From JANXQG01 sp964615095 (GTDB taxonomy: Bacteria; Planctomycetota; Planctomycetia; Pirellulales; Thermoguttaceae), in NCBI GenBank assembly GCA_964615095.1, contig CAZTPX010000011.1, forward strand, positions 1-64,000: 64,000 nucleotides of DNA. Direction: 5' to 3'. The notes beneath the pieces were generated by a model. That model searched no databases, was not told the DNA's origin, and saw only the letters and a program-made list of their open reading frames with translations. Of the stretch, positions 41,388 to 49,490 are shown piece by piece. Each line of letters starts with the position of its first letter. Position 1 is the first letter of the stretch. The translations under genes were made by a program, and so were the position numbers.

Positions 41388-42666
41388 TCCTCGTCCCGGC
41401 GATCAGTTCGATGAACTGCTTGTTGGTTTTGAATTTCGCCAGCCGACTAGTAAGTTGCTCCATGGCCTCAACCGGGTGCATCGTGGCCAAGGTGCGGCGG
41501 AGCATGGTCACGGCGTGCAGGATGTCCGGCGGCAGGAGCTTCTCTTCCCGTCGCGTACCGGACTGGCTGATGTCGATCGCCGGCCAGACGCGGCGGTCGG
41601 CCAACTTGCGGTCCAGCACCAGTTCGAGATTGCCCGTGCCCTTGAATTCCTGGAAAATCAACTCGTCCATGCGGCTACCGGTGTCGACCAGGCAGGTGCC
41701 GATAACGGTTAAGGAGCCGCCTTCCTCGAAGAGGCGTGCCGTGGCAAAGAGCTTCTTGGGAATGTCCATCGCCTTGATGTCCACGCCGCCGCTCATCGTG
41801 CGGCCGGTGTTGCCGACCCACTTGTTGAAGGCCCGGGCGAGGCGGGTGATGGAGTCCAGCAAGAGAACCACGTCCTTGCCCATCTCGGCCAGGCGGCGAC
41901 AACGCTCGACGGCCAATTGCGAGAGCCGCACGTGGCTTTCGATGTCGCGGTCGAGGCTGCTGGCCAGCACCTCGCCCTGGACGGCCCGCCGCATGTCGGT
42001 CACTTCTTCCGGCCGCTCGTCGATCAGCAGCACGATCAGTTTCACGTCCGGATAGTTCGTGGAAATGCCGTGGCTGATGTGCTGCAGCATGATCGTCTTG
42101 CCACTACGGGGCGGGGCGACGATCAGGGCACGCTGGCCCCTGCCTAACGGTGTGAGCAGGTCCATGACGCGGGTGGTCATCGGCTCCGGCCCAGTCTCCA
42201 GACGGAGCCAGGACTCGGGATTGATCGGCGTGAGCTCGTCGAAGGTCTTAACTTCGCGATACTTTTCGGGCGGCATACCATCGACATCGGTGATCTCGCG
42301 GAGCCGCGGTCCCTGCTGGCGGCGGCCGGGCTGGACCATGCCAGTGATTTGGAGGCCCTCGCGCAGCCCAAACTTCTCGATCATGCTGCCGGGAACGAAG
42401 GGGTCGCTCAGCTCGCGGGTATAGTTAGTCTTGGCGTCGCGAAGGAAGCCGTAGCCGTTGGGGTGCATTTCCAGCACGCCGCCGCCGGGTTCCAACGGGC
42501 CGATCTCGCCATTTTCCTGCGGAAGATCGCCCGTCCGCTGCGGATCAGCGTCGTAATTTGCCGGGGGACGCATAGGCCGGTTGTGTCCGCCACGATAACC
42601 ACCATTGCGCGGCCCTGGGCCTTGCGTGCCTCGGCCGCGCAGCCGGCCTCGTTTCTTTTTTGCCAT
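41377..42666 (-). CDS. rho: Transcription termination factor Rho
   Basis: The 429-aa product has a Gly/Arg-rich N-terminal stretch (KKKRGRLRGRGTQGPGPRNG), the cold-shock-like RNA-binding domain (GVLEMHPNGYGFLRDA), and the hexameric ATPase with Walker A LIVAPPRSGKTIMLQ. Also present are LLIDERPEEVTDMRR and VDTGSRMDELIFQEFKGTGN. The canonical N-terminal helical (SAP-like) domain is replaced by the short basic low-complexity head. The ATG at 42666 follows AGGTGGG; a GTG three codons upstream is the alternative. A long 5' region precedes it. Confidence 0.96.
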   Translation of the reverse strand: MAKKKRGRLRGRGTQGPGPRNGGYRGGHNRPMRPPANYDADPQRTGDLPQENGEIGPLEPGGGVLEMHPNGYGFLRDAKTNYTRELSDPFVPGSMIEKFGLREGLQITGMVQPGRRQQGPRLREITDVDGMPPEKYREVKTFDELTPINPESWLRLETGPEPMTTRVMDLLTPLGRGQRALIVAPPRSGKTIMLQHISHGISTNYPDVKLIVLLIDERPEEVTDMRRAVQGEVLASSLDRDIESHVRLSQLAVERCRRLAEMGKDVVLLLDSITRLARAFNKWVGNTGRTMSGGVDIKAMDIPKKLFATARLFEEGGSLTVIGTCLVDTGSRMDELIFQEFKGTGNLELVLDRKLADRRVWPAIDISQSGTRREEKLLPPDILHAVTMLRRTLATMHPVEAMEQLTSRLAKFKTNKQFIELIAGTRIMD

Positions 42667-43258
42667 ATCGCCCACCTAAAGAAGACTCCTTTGCTGGAAT
42701 GGTGAAAAGATCACCACGAATTTTCATGCCGCGCCGCCCAAGCGGCGCAATCGAGCTGTAGAGGGATGTTCAACCGCACTGGCGGAACACCAGAACCTCG
42801 AGGGACAAACTCACACTGCGGCGAAACTCGCCGTACCCTTAGCAGACCGTGCAGGCAGCCCTATACTTTGCAAGGCTAACCGCGCCTCCCCGCAACAGGT
42901 CGAGGCCACACCGTTAGTAACCGCTCGCAAAATCAAGGACGTTCAGGCTGAGAAGCGTCTCCCGCTTCCCCGTGAAAGAACCATCCCTTGTGCGGGGGGC
43001 GGATTTAAGATGCCAGATCGCGGGATAAACTCACCCGCCTGCCAGGCAGAACTCAGTAACTACTGCTATATTAACGCCTACGGAATTTATGTCAAGCTGC
43101 ATTTTCGATTCTTGGCGACTGTACGAACATTTTTCGGCATTTTATAACATTTCTTTCATATTTTCCAGGAATTACCCAAGATAACATAGCACTGCCTTTC
43201 ACCTATTTTTGGCCAATTGTTCAAGCTGCTCATCCGATATTAAGGAAGTCAGCTTGCT
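42667..43258. other. Long rho leader / divergent promoter region
   Basis: The 592-bp gap separates rho (-) from the thioredoxin-like gene (+). The rho-proximal 400 bp are GC-rich without an open frame, and the stretch 43075-43250 is markedly AT-rich and is the likely promoter zone. A minus-strand GTTATAAAAT near 43145 could be a rho -10. Rho is autoregulated through its leader in several bacteria, which would fit this length; that is inference. Confidence 0.45.
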
Positions 43259-44416
43259 GTGTATCCCTGGCGAAAGTGGTCGAAAATGGGTAAGGTGCGA
43301 CAATTCTCGGCAGTCCTTGTGCTGATTCTTTTCCTACAACGGGCTGCTCTCGGGCAGCAACCTATCCATTGGGACGCCACGATTGACAGCGCCAAGACGG
43401 CCGCCCACCAGTCGAACCGGCTCGTGCTGCTCTTGTTTACGGCGCCGTGGTGTACCCACTGTCACCACCTGGAGAACGAAATCCGCAATCAACCCGGTGC
43501 GGCCGCGGCATTGGAGGCTGACTTCGTGCCGGTGAAAATCAACTTCGATTACTACCCCAATACGGCCAAGCAATACGGCGTTACCCGCCTGCCGACCACC
43601 GTAATTCTTGCCCCCGACGCCAAGGGCGAGGTCCTGGCCGTGATTCCGGAGAGCATGCCGGTGGACCAATACCTGTCGAAACTCAAACAGGTTGCCACCG
43701 TCGCCAAGAAACGCGATGCGGGTGTCTTTGCCCAGATCGCGGTGAACCCGCCGGTTGGTTCTGCTGCCGTAGCCAGCCAATCACCCATTGTAGGAATTTC
43801 GCCGCCTGCCGTTCCAACAGCCGTAATACCGCTGCAATCGACCGCGCCGCAGCAGCCGGCTGGTCCAGTGCAGAATCCGCCACCACCGCCCACTTTGCCG
43901 GTCGTAAACGCTGGCGATGCCGCTCGCGGCGGTCTTGCGGCGCCGCTGGCGACCGCCCCGGCTAATCCGACGACAGGGCCGGGGGCCTCAGGCGGCCCGC
44001 CGCCGCAGCCCCAGGATCCGGCCAGGAACGCCAAATCGCTTACCACCCCGCTTTTTGGCCTCGATGGTTTCTGCCCTGTGCAGCTTGTGGAGTACGATCG
44101 CTGGCAACCAGGTAACAAGCAGTGGGGAGTCGTTCACCGCGGCCGGATCTATCTTTTTGCCGGCCTGGACGAGCAACGTCGCTTCCGCGCCAATCCCGAC
44201 CGCTACGCGCCGGTCAGTTCGGGCGACGATGTGGTCCTGCTCCTAGAGCAGGGTCGTACAGTGGAGGGTTACCGGCAGCACGGCCTGAAATTCGAAGGCC
44301 ACGTCTACCTGTTCGCCAATGAAGGAACGCTTAGCAAGTTCAAGGCCAATCCGCACCAGTATGCGGACCGGGCCTTGCAAGTCATCCGCTCGAATCAAAC
44401 CGCCTCGGTGCGCTAA
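43259..44416 (+). CDS. Secreted thioredoxin-fold protein with C-terminal YHS-like domain
   Basis: The 385-aa product has a signal peptide (hydrophobic VLVLILFLQRAALG) and a thioredoxin-like domain with the redox motif TAPWCTHCHHLE (WCxxC) and the cis-Pro RLPTTVIL. A long Pro/Ala-rich linker (about 160-265) leads to a C-terminal pair of YHS-type motifs (LDGFCPVQLVEYDRW, GRIYLFAGLDEQRRFRANPD, GHVYLFANEGTLSKFKANPH). YHS domains often bind metals. The start is a GTG with AAGGAAG upstream; an ATG at 43286 is possible. A periplasmic redox or metal-handling role is likely. Confidence 0.75.
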   Translation: MYPWRKWSKMGKVRQFSAVLVLILFLQRAALGQQPIHWDATIDSAKTAAHQSNRLVLLLFTAPWCTHCHHLENEIRNQPGAAAALEADFVPVKINFDYYPNTAKQYGVTRLPTTVILAPDAKGEVLAVIPESMPVDQYLSKLKQVATVAKKRDAGVFAQIAVNPPVGSAAVASQSPIVGISPPAVPTAVIPLQSTAPQQPAGPVQNPPPPPTLPVVNAGDAARGGLAAPLATAPANPTTGPGASGGPPPQPQDPARNAKSLTTPLFGLDGFCPVQLVEYDRWQPGNKQWGVVHRGRIYLFAGLDEQRRFRANPDRYAPVSSGDDVVLLLEQGRTVEGYRQHGLKFEGHVYLFANEGTLSKFKANPHQYADRALQVIRSNQTASVR

Positions 44417-44424
44417 GCGGCTTG

Positions 44425-45084
44425 TTACGCCCCTTCCACCAGCTTCGCAAGGCGTTCGGCCTGCACGCGAACGCCTTCGAGATCGGGATTGAGACGCAAG
44501 GCGCGGCGGAAGCTCTCCAAGGCGGAAACCGGATTGCCCAACTCCAGGTAGGCCCGGCCCATACCCACCGCGGCAATGAAGTGATAGGGATTGATTTCGA
44601 GCGCCTCGTGGCAGTCGCGGACCGAATCTCCATAGCGGCCCAGGGCGTGATGAGCATACGCCCGCTGGTTCCAGGCCTCGGCGAAAGCGGGCACGCGCAG
44701 GATCAGGTTGCTGGCCACGCGGACGACCTTTTCGAACTGACGGGCGGCGTTCAGGCGGATAATGATCTCCAGTTGCAGGCGGTCCTTTTCCTCGGCTGCC
44801 CGCGTCCAGACTTGGCGGATGCTGTTCTCGGCAAGGATCCGTACCGTGCGGTCCTCGTCGAGCAAGGCCGCGCCTAGCGTGGCATTGCACTCGTAGTCGC
44901 CCAGGCAGCCCAGTGCCAACGTCGCCGCACGGCGGACCTCGCGCCGCGAATGACTGGCCAAGCGCTGCAAAGTACCTCTCGTGTAACAGTCGCTCACGCG
45001 GCTGGAAAAGGCACTACAGTCCGGCCGGTCCAAGTAATCTTTGTAGAACGCTAAAATGCGCGGTTCCCGTGGGTCTTCGCTCAC
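44425..45084 (-). CDS. HEAT/TPR-repeat protein
   Basis: The 219-aa product has an N-terminal HEAT-like pair (SRREVRRAATLALGCLG, EDRTVRILAENSIRQVW) and then three TPR units (AFAEAWNQRAYAHHALGRYG, FIAAVGMGRAYLELGNP, SALESFRRALRLNPDLEGV). Both repeat types mediate protein contacts; it is cytoplasmic. The GTG at 45084 is preferred because AGGGAG lies about 8 bases upstream; the frame is open further. Confidence 0.75.
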   Translation of the reverse strand: MSEDPREPRILAFYKDYLDRPDCSAFSSRVSDCYTRGTLQRLASHSRREVRRAATLALGCLGDYECNATLGAALLDEDRTVRILAENSIRQVWTRAAEEKDRLQLEIIIRLNAARQFEKVVRVASNLILRVPAFAEAWNQRAYAHHALGRYGDSVRDCHEALEINPYHFIAAVGMGRAYLELGNPVSALESFRRALRLNPDLEGVRVQAERLAKLVEGA

Positions 45085-45210
45085 ACCCGTCGCTCCCTTG
45101 AGGTTCGTTTCCAGTCCATAAGTTTCATTGTAACCGCAAGCACGAAGCTTTGCCAAAAAGAAAACGGACAATTCCGCTCGAAAGGGTGTTTTCCGAATGA
45201 TCCGTAATAA

Positions 45211-45939
45211 TCACTCGGCCGGCGCTCTCTCTCGGCAGAGCTCGGCAAAGCGGCTCAACAGGTATTGGCTGAAGGAGTTCATGGCCGGGAAGGCCTCCGC
45301 CGCGGCCGAGCGAACGACAGCCGGATCGAAATCACCGCTGGCGGAAGAACTCTCGCCGCGGTCGAATTCTCGCAACCAAAGCTCCATCAATTCCGGCGTC
45401 ATTTCCACGTGGAATTGCAGGCCATAGGCCACCGCGCCGTAGCGAAAGGCCTGGTGCCGGCTAAGCGCGCTTTGCGCCAGGTGGACGGCACCGGGCGGCA
45501 GATCAAACGTCTCGCCGTGCCAATGAAAGGCCAGTTCCGCAGCCGACCGCTGGCAAAATAAGCGGTCCTCCGTCGCGGCGGACAAGAGTTCCACTGGATG
45601 CCAGCCAATTTCCGGCTGGGCATTGCGGTACACGGCGGCCCCCAGGGCCTTCGCCAGAAGTTGCGCGCCCAGACAGATGCCCAACAGCGGCGTCTGCCGC
45701 CGCACCGCCTCGCGGATCCAGTCGAGTTCGGCAACAAGAAACGGGAAGCGGTCGCCGTCGTTGGCGCTCATCGTGCCGCCCAGCACGATCAGGCCGGCCG
45801 CTTCGTTCCAAAACAATTCGCGCGGGACCGTGTCGAACAAATCGAACTGCCGTGCGTCGAGGCCCGCTTCGGCCAGCGCGCCGGTCAGTGACCCCATGGA
45901 AACGCTCGGTTCGTGACACAAAACGAAAACGGACTTCAT
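45211..45939 (-). CDS. Class I glutamine amidotransferase-like protein
   Basis: The 242-aa product shows the triad context of GMP-synthase-like amidotransferases: LIVLGGTMSANDG, LLGICLGAQLLAKALG with catalytic Cys, and GLQFHVEMTPEL with His and Glu. No synthetase domain is attached. Similar free-standing proteins are amidotransferase or gamma-glutamyl-hydrolase-like enzymes of unknown substrate. The ATG at 45939 follows AAAGGCGG. Confidence 0.85.
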   Translation of the reverse strand: MKSVFVLCHEPSVSMGSLTGALAEAGLDARQFDLFDTVPRELFWNEAAGLIVLGGTMSANDGDRFPFLVAELDWIREAVRRQTPLLGICLGAQLLAKALGAAVYRNAQPEIGWHPVELLSAATEDRLFCQRSAAELAFHWHGETFDLPPGAVHLAQSALSRHQAFRYGAVAYGLQFHVEMTPELMELWLREFDRGESSSASGDFDPAVVRSAAAEAFPAMNSFSQYLLSRFAELCRERAPAE

Positions 45940-45961
45940 GCCGCCGCCTTTTCGACTCCTT

Positions 45962-46044
45962 GTAGGCCGGAACAAGCGCAGCGCAGTTCCGGCATGCTTT
46001 CGTTCATTTCTTGCCGGAACTGCGCTGCGCTTGTTCCGGCCTAC
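45962..46044. repeat. Perfect 33-bp inverted repeat
   Basis: Arms 45962-45994 (GTAGGCCGGAACAAGCGCAG...) and 46012-46044 are exact reverse complements with a 17-base spacer. It lies between the rhodanese stop (3 bp away) and the amidotransferase start on the same strand, so its transcript would form a very stable hairpin at the 3' end of the first gene. I recall this motif as common between planctomycete genes. Confidence 0.95.
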
Positions 46045-46047
46045 CTT

Positions 46048-47379
46048 CTACCTCTTTTCGACTTCCAAGAATGAGTTGATCCATAGCGGCAAGCGGCGGT
46101 GGAAGATCCACAGCGCGACACACACGGCCGCGACCAGGGCCAGTTCCGTGCCCTCTTCCCAGAAGAGATACCAAACCCGATTCTGATCGTAGGCGGCCCC
46201 CAACAGCATTCGCAGCCCGCCGAAGCCCAGCGGTCCCAGACCGGCCGCCAGGAATAACTTAGCCCAGGGGATGCCCGCTTGCCCGCGCAGCAGGAGGATG
46301 GCCAGCGAAACGGCAAAGAGCAGCAGCGCCGCGCCGCTGCAAAACCAGTTCTCGAACATCTGAAACGCCCGCAGGTGGCCGTAGACGTAGGGAGCCTCGA
46401 AAACTTGCGTGATGTAGGTTGTGTCCTTCCAGCCGGCCGTCGGCAAGAGGAACGAAACGATCATCAGCAGCGGCAGAAGCAAGACAAAGAACCGGCGCAG
46501 GCCGCAGGGCACGTCGGCATGCTTGATGCAGCGGCCGCACAGCCCCAGGGCCGCGCAGCGCCGTTTCTCGTCGCTGAGCATGATCATGCGGCGGTCGGCG
46601 CCTTCGAGCACCGCGTAACAGGCAAACCCCACGGCTAGCAGCATCCCCACGCTGTGCAAGTACTCCATCCAATACGAACCCTCGCCAAAGGCGAAGTAGT
46701 TGACCGCGCAGCAATTCTCGCCCACGAAGAAAGCGATCATCGACCAGCGCAAGGCGGCCATGTCGGGCGCACGACTCGTCCAAAGCATGATGACCACTGC
46801 CAGCGAGAGGACGGTATAGATTGGCTTGAAGAAAAAAAAGGCCAGCACGGCCAGGGCTTGCTCGCCCAGCGGCGACGGGCGAAAGAGGTAATCGGGCAAT
46901 TCGCCCGCGGCGTTCCGCCAGACGTCCAGGGAACCAGGCGACTTCTGCCGGGCGCTGTGGACCCACTCCTGCAGACCGCCGCGAACGAAATAGGTCTGGC
47001 CGCCCAACGATTCCACGTGCCGGGCAGCCCGGCGGGCGGAGAACCCCACTTCGCAAAGGAAAACGGGTGTCTTGCCGGCCAGCGCGTCGGGCCCCTGTCC
47101 TGCTTGCGTGGTTGCCATGACGGCATCCAAGGGCCAGTTGACCGCCGCCGCCAGGTGTGCAGCCGAATAGGCTTCGGGTGAGCGAATGTCGACCAGGACA
47201 AGATGCTCCGGCGTCCGCTCGATTTGCTGTCGTGCCCAATCGGGTGTGACGCAGTCGCTCCCACCCAAGAGGACCCAGTAGAGCGCCAGCGGCACGAGAC
47301 AGCCTGCCGCCACCATGCTCGCAGCGAGCACGGCATGCGACAGCGGGACGCGATCGTTGTCAATAGATTCTTCGTTCAT
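46048..47379 (-). CDS. Rhodanese domain fused to a polytopic membrane domain
   Basis: The 443-aa protein has an N-terminal span (about 15-40), an extracytoplasmic rhodanese-like domain (LVLVDIRSPEAYSAAHLAAA, TPVFLCEVGFSARRAARHV with an active-site-position Cys), and then about eight membrane helices (about 170-425). A cytoplasmic loop has four cysteines (RRCAALGLCGRCIKHADVPC), suggesting a metal or Fe-S site. Sulfur transfer or redox sensing at the membrane is possible. It is 3 bp downstream of the 47383-49254 gene. Confidence 0.7.
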   Translation of the reverse strand: MNEESIDNDRVPLSHAVLAASMVAAGCLVPLALYWVLLGGSDCVTPDWARQQIERTPEHLVLVDIRSPEAYSAAHLAAAVNWPLDAVMATTQAGQGPDALAGKTPVFLCEVGFSARRAARHVESLGGQTYFVRGGLQEWVHSARQKSPGSLDVWRNAAGELPDYLFRPSPLGEQALAVLAFFFFKPIYTVLSLAVVIMLWTSRAPDMAALRWSMIAFFVGENCCAVNYFAFGEGSYWMEYLHSVGMLLAVGFACYAVLEGADRRMIMLSDEKRRCAALGLCGRCIKHADVPCGLRRFFVLLLPLLMIVSFLLPTAGWKDTTYITQVFEAPYVYGHLRAFQMFENWFCSGAALLLFAVSLAILLLRGQAGIPWAKLFLAAGLGPLGFGGLRMLLGAAYDQNRVWYLFWEEGTELALVAAVCVALWIFHRRLPLWINSFLEVEKR

Positions 47380-47382
47380 GGG

Positions 47383-49254
47383 CTATTTCTCGCTCTGTTC
47401 CGCCCCGTCCTGGATTCTCAGCTTGGCCGCAAAGGCGTCGCGGTCGCGCTCGAGGCTCAGCCCCAGGCCGCGCTGGCTCAACGGCGTGTGATGCGGATGC
47501 CAACAGTTGTTGTCCCATAGGCCGGGCCACTGCCGCAGGAGTTGTTGGAAGCGGTGGACCAGATCGCTTTCCACTCGCCGCGCTTGGGCGAAGCGGGCCC
47601 CGCCGTCCGACGCTTTCGCCGCGCCGGCCGCCTCGCACCAGTTCAAGGCCGAGAGGACGGCGACGACGTGCCCCTCGGCCGACAAGGATTCATGCCTGCT
47701 GACAACCGTGCCGCCTTCCAGGGCGTCGGCTGCCGCAAGCTCACGCGCGGCGATCTGCCAGTCCGCCAGCACCCGCTGGAAGCATGCCTTGAGCCGACCC
47801 GCCAGGTTTGGCCGGAAGAAGTTGTAGGGAGAGAACCAGTGGATCTTGTGCTGCTGGTCCGTGTCGCCAATCGCCTGGCGAACCAAGGGCGTGGCGATGC
47901 ACATCGACCAGGCCATTCCGAATCGGCCGGAGAACTCGTTGCAGCCGGTCTCGCCCAGTCCAATGGGGAGATTCCCAAATCCACGGCCAAAAGCCTGCCA
48001 GCCCCGGACCGCATGCCCCCGGGCTGCCGGCTGCCGATAGATCCGCGCGGCCAGCGCATCGAGAAAGGCCGCCTCGTCCAGCCGGGGGTTCTCATGGAAC
48101 AAGGCGACAGTCTCTTCGCACGAGCCCGGATGGTGGCCGCCGCAGTCATAGTCGATAATCTGCCGCACGCCGTGAGAGGCCAGCGCCCGCAAGCGGCGAT
48201 AGACGCCCACGGGATTCGGCGGGGCGGCCAGGAAGAGGCAATCCAGGCCCGTGCCCACGGGAACCATGTCCACCACCCGTTCCGGGCCGACGCGTTTCAG
48301 CCAATCGGCGAATTCCGGCCCCATCGTGTCGGGCAGCACCAGCGAAGCGTCGAACAGCGGTTCGCCGGGTATGCCCGGCTCGAGCCGCTGCCGGGCGCCT
48401 TGGCTGTAGCGGGAGATGACGTAGTACGGCTCCTTGAGCCGCGGCAGCACCGTGTCTTTGAAGCCCGGTTTCCAGAACCAGGGGTAAAGGAGGAATTGTG
48501 CGTCGGGCCGGGCGCGGCGCATGGCCTGCTGCACGCAGGCAAAGAGGTTCGCGGCGTGCTCGGCCTGCGTTGTACCGTGCGCGTGCGGGCAGTGCTCGTC
48601 GCAAAGCAATGCGCCGTCGTCGAGGGTTGCAATCTTCAGCCCGCGGATCTCGGGGAAGTCCCGCATGAACTCTTCCACCAGCGCGCTTAGAACTTCCAGC
48701 CCCTTACCGTCAGTGCAGGTACAGAGGGTTTCGGCGCTTGCACCATCCGCACCCATACGGCCCAGGGCATCGGCGTGCTTGTCGTGGAGGTACTGGCGGA
48801 ACTCGGCCGTAAGTTGCGGAAGCCAGAACGAGGCGTAGAGGTCCAGATGATCGGCCGCGCACTGGCGGCAGAGACCGCGGAGATAGGCGCGGCACTGCTG
48901 CCGGTCGCGTCCCCGCGTGAAGTCGAAGAGATTGAACATCCGCCAGTTGCCGCCGAAGCCCTCATCGGCGTTGGCCCGAAAGGACCAACGCAGGTAGTCG
49001 TTCTCGAAGAATACGGCGTTGTAGCCCTTGGAGCGGTAACGATTGAAGTCGGCCGTCACGTCTTCCAGGCGGTTGTGGCGGAGCGGTTCGGCGATCGCCA
49101 GGCGAAAGTAGGCCGGTTTGGTGGCCACGGCTGCGTCCGCGCGTGGGGCAGCCCGATCTCCCTTCGCGTCTTCATCCGCCCACGTGGAACGGTCGCCTAG
49201 CGCGAGGATGATGGCGGTTGCCAGCAAGATCGATGGTTTCGAAGATGTGTGCAT
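47383..49254 (-). CDS. Secreted hypothetical protein, probably TIM-barrel
   Basis: The 623-aa product has a signal peptide (MHTSSKPSILLATAIILALG) and a large domain with motifs suggesting an (alpha/beta) barrel: RYRSKGYNAVFFENDYLRW, LDLYASFWLPQLTAEFRQYL, RGLKIATLDDGALLCDEHC and RQIIDYDCGGHHPGSCEE. The pattern recalls GH20-like or alpha-glucuronidase-like proteins, but no catalytic pair is certain. GGGAG lies 8 bases before the ATG at 49254. It is translated just before the rhodanese membrane protein. Confidence 0.6.
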   Translation of the reverse strand: MHTSSKPSILLATAIILALGDRSTWADEDAKGDRAAPRADAAVATKPAYFRLAIAEPLRHNRLEDVTADFNRYRSKGYNAVFFENDYLRWSFRANADEGFGGNWRMFNLFDFTRGRDRQQCRAYLRGLCRQCAADHLDLYASFWLPQLTAEFRQYLHDKHADALGRMGADGASAETLCTCTDGKGLEVLSALVEEFMRDFPEIRGLKIATLDDGALLCDEHCPHAHGTTQAEHAANLFACVQQAMRRARPDAQFLLYPWFWKPGFKDTVLPRLKEPYYVISRYSQGARQRLEPGIPGEPLFDASLVLPDTMGPEFADWLKRVGPERVVDMVPVGTGLDCLFLAAPPNPVGVYRRLRALASHGVRQIIDYDCGGHHPGSCEETVALFHENPRLDEAAFLDALAARIYRQPAARGHAVRGWQAFGRGFGNLPIGLGETGCNEFSGRFGMAWSMCIATPLVRQAIGDTDQQHKIHWFSPYNFFRPNLAGRLKACFQRVLADWQIAARELAAADALEGGTVVSRHESLSAEGHVVAVLSALNWCEAAGAAKASDGGARFAQARRVESDLVHRFQQLLRQWPGLWDNNCWHPHHTPLSQRGLGLSLERDRDAFAAKLRIQDGAEQSEK

Positions 49255-49312
49255 GGTGATATCTCCCGTTCTCTGATCGGCAGGTATGCTCAACAGCCCG
49301 GCAGACGATCAA

Positions 49313-49340
49313 GTAGGTCCTTTCTGCCGGAAAGGACTAT
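49313..49340. repeat. Short palindrome GTAGGTCCTTT-N-AAAGGACTAT
   Basis: An 11-bp inverted repeat with a TGCCGG-type centre lies in the 49255-49490 gap. Its outer GTAGGTCC and central TGCCG match the element at 61886. Nearby (about 49400) GGCAAGGGGGACCTAC repeats the outer motif. No gene is seen in this gap. Confidence 0.65.
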
Positions 49341-49490
49341 TGTGTGCCGAGCCAGGGAAGACCCCGGAGTATCTCAGCGATGCGGAACACATTAGTCCCT
49401 CTCGGCAAGGGGGACCTACGGCACTATCCCGCTCCCCCACTCGGCCAAGTCAGTCGCCGGCGGGGGTTTGAGTGGGAGCCGGTAATTCCG

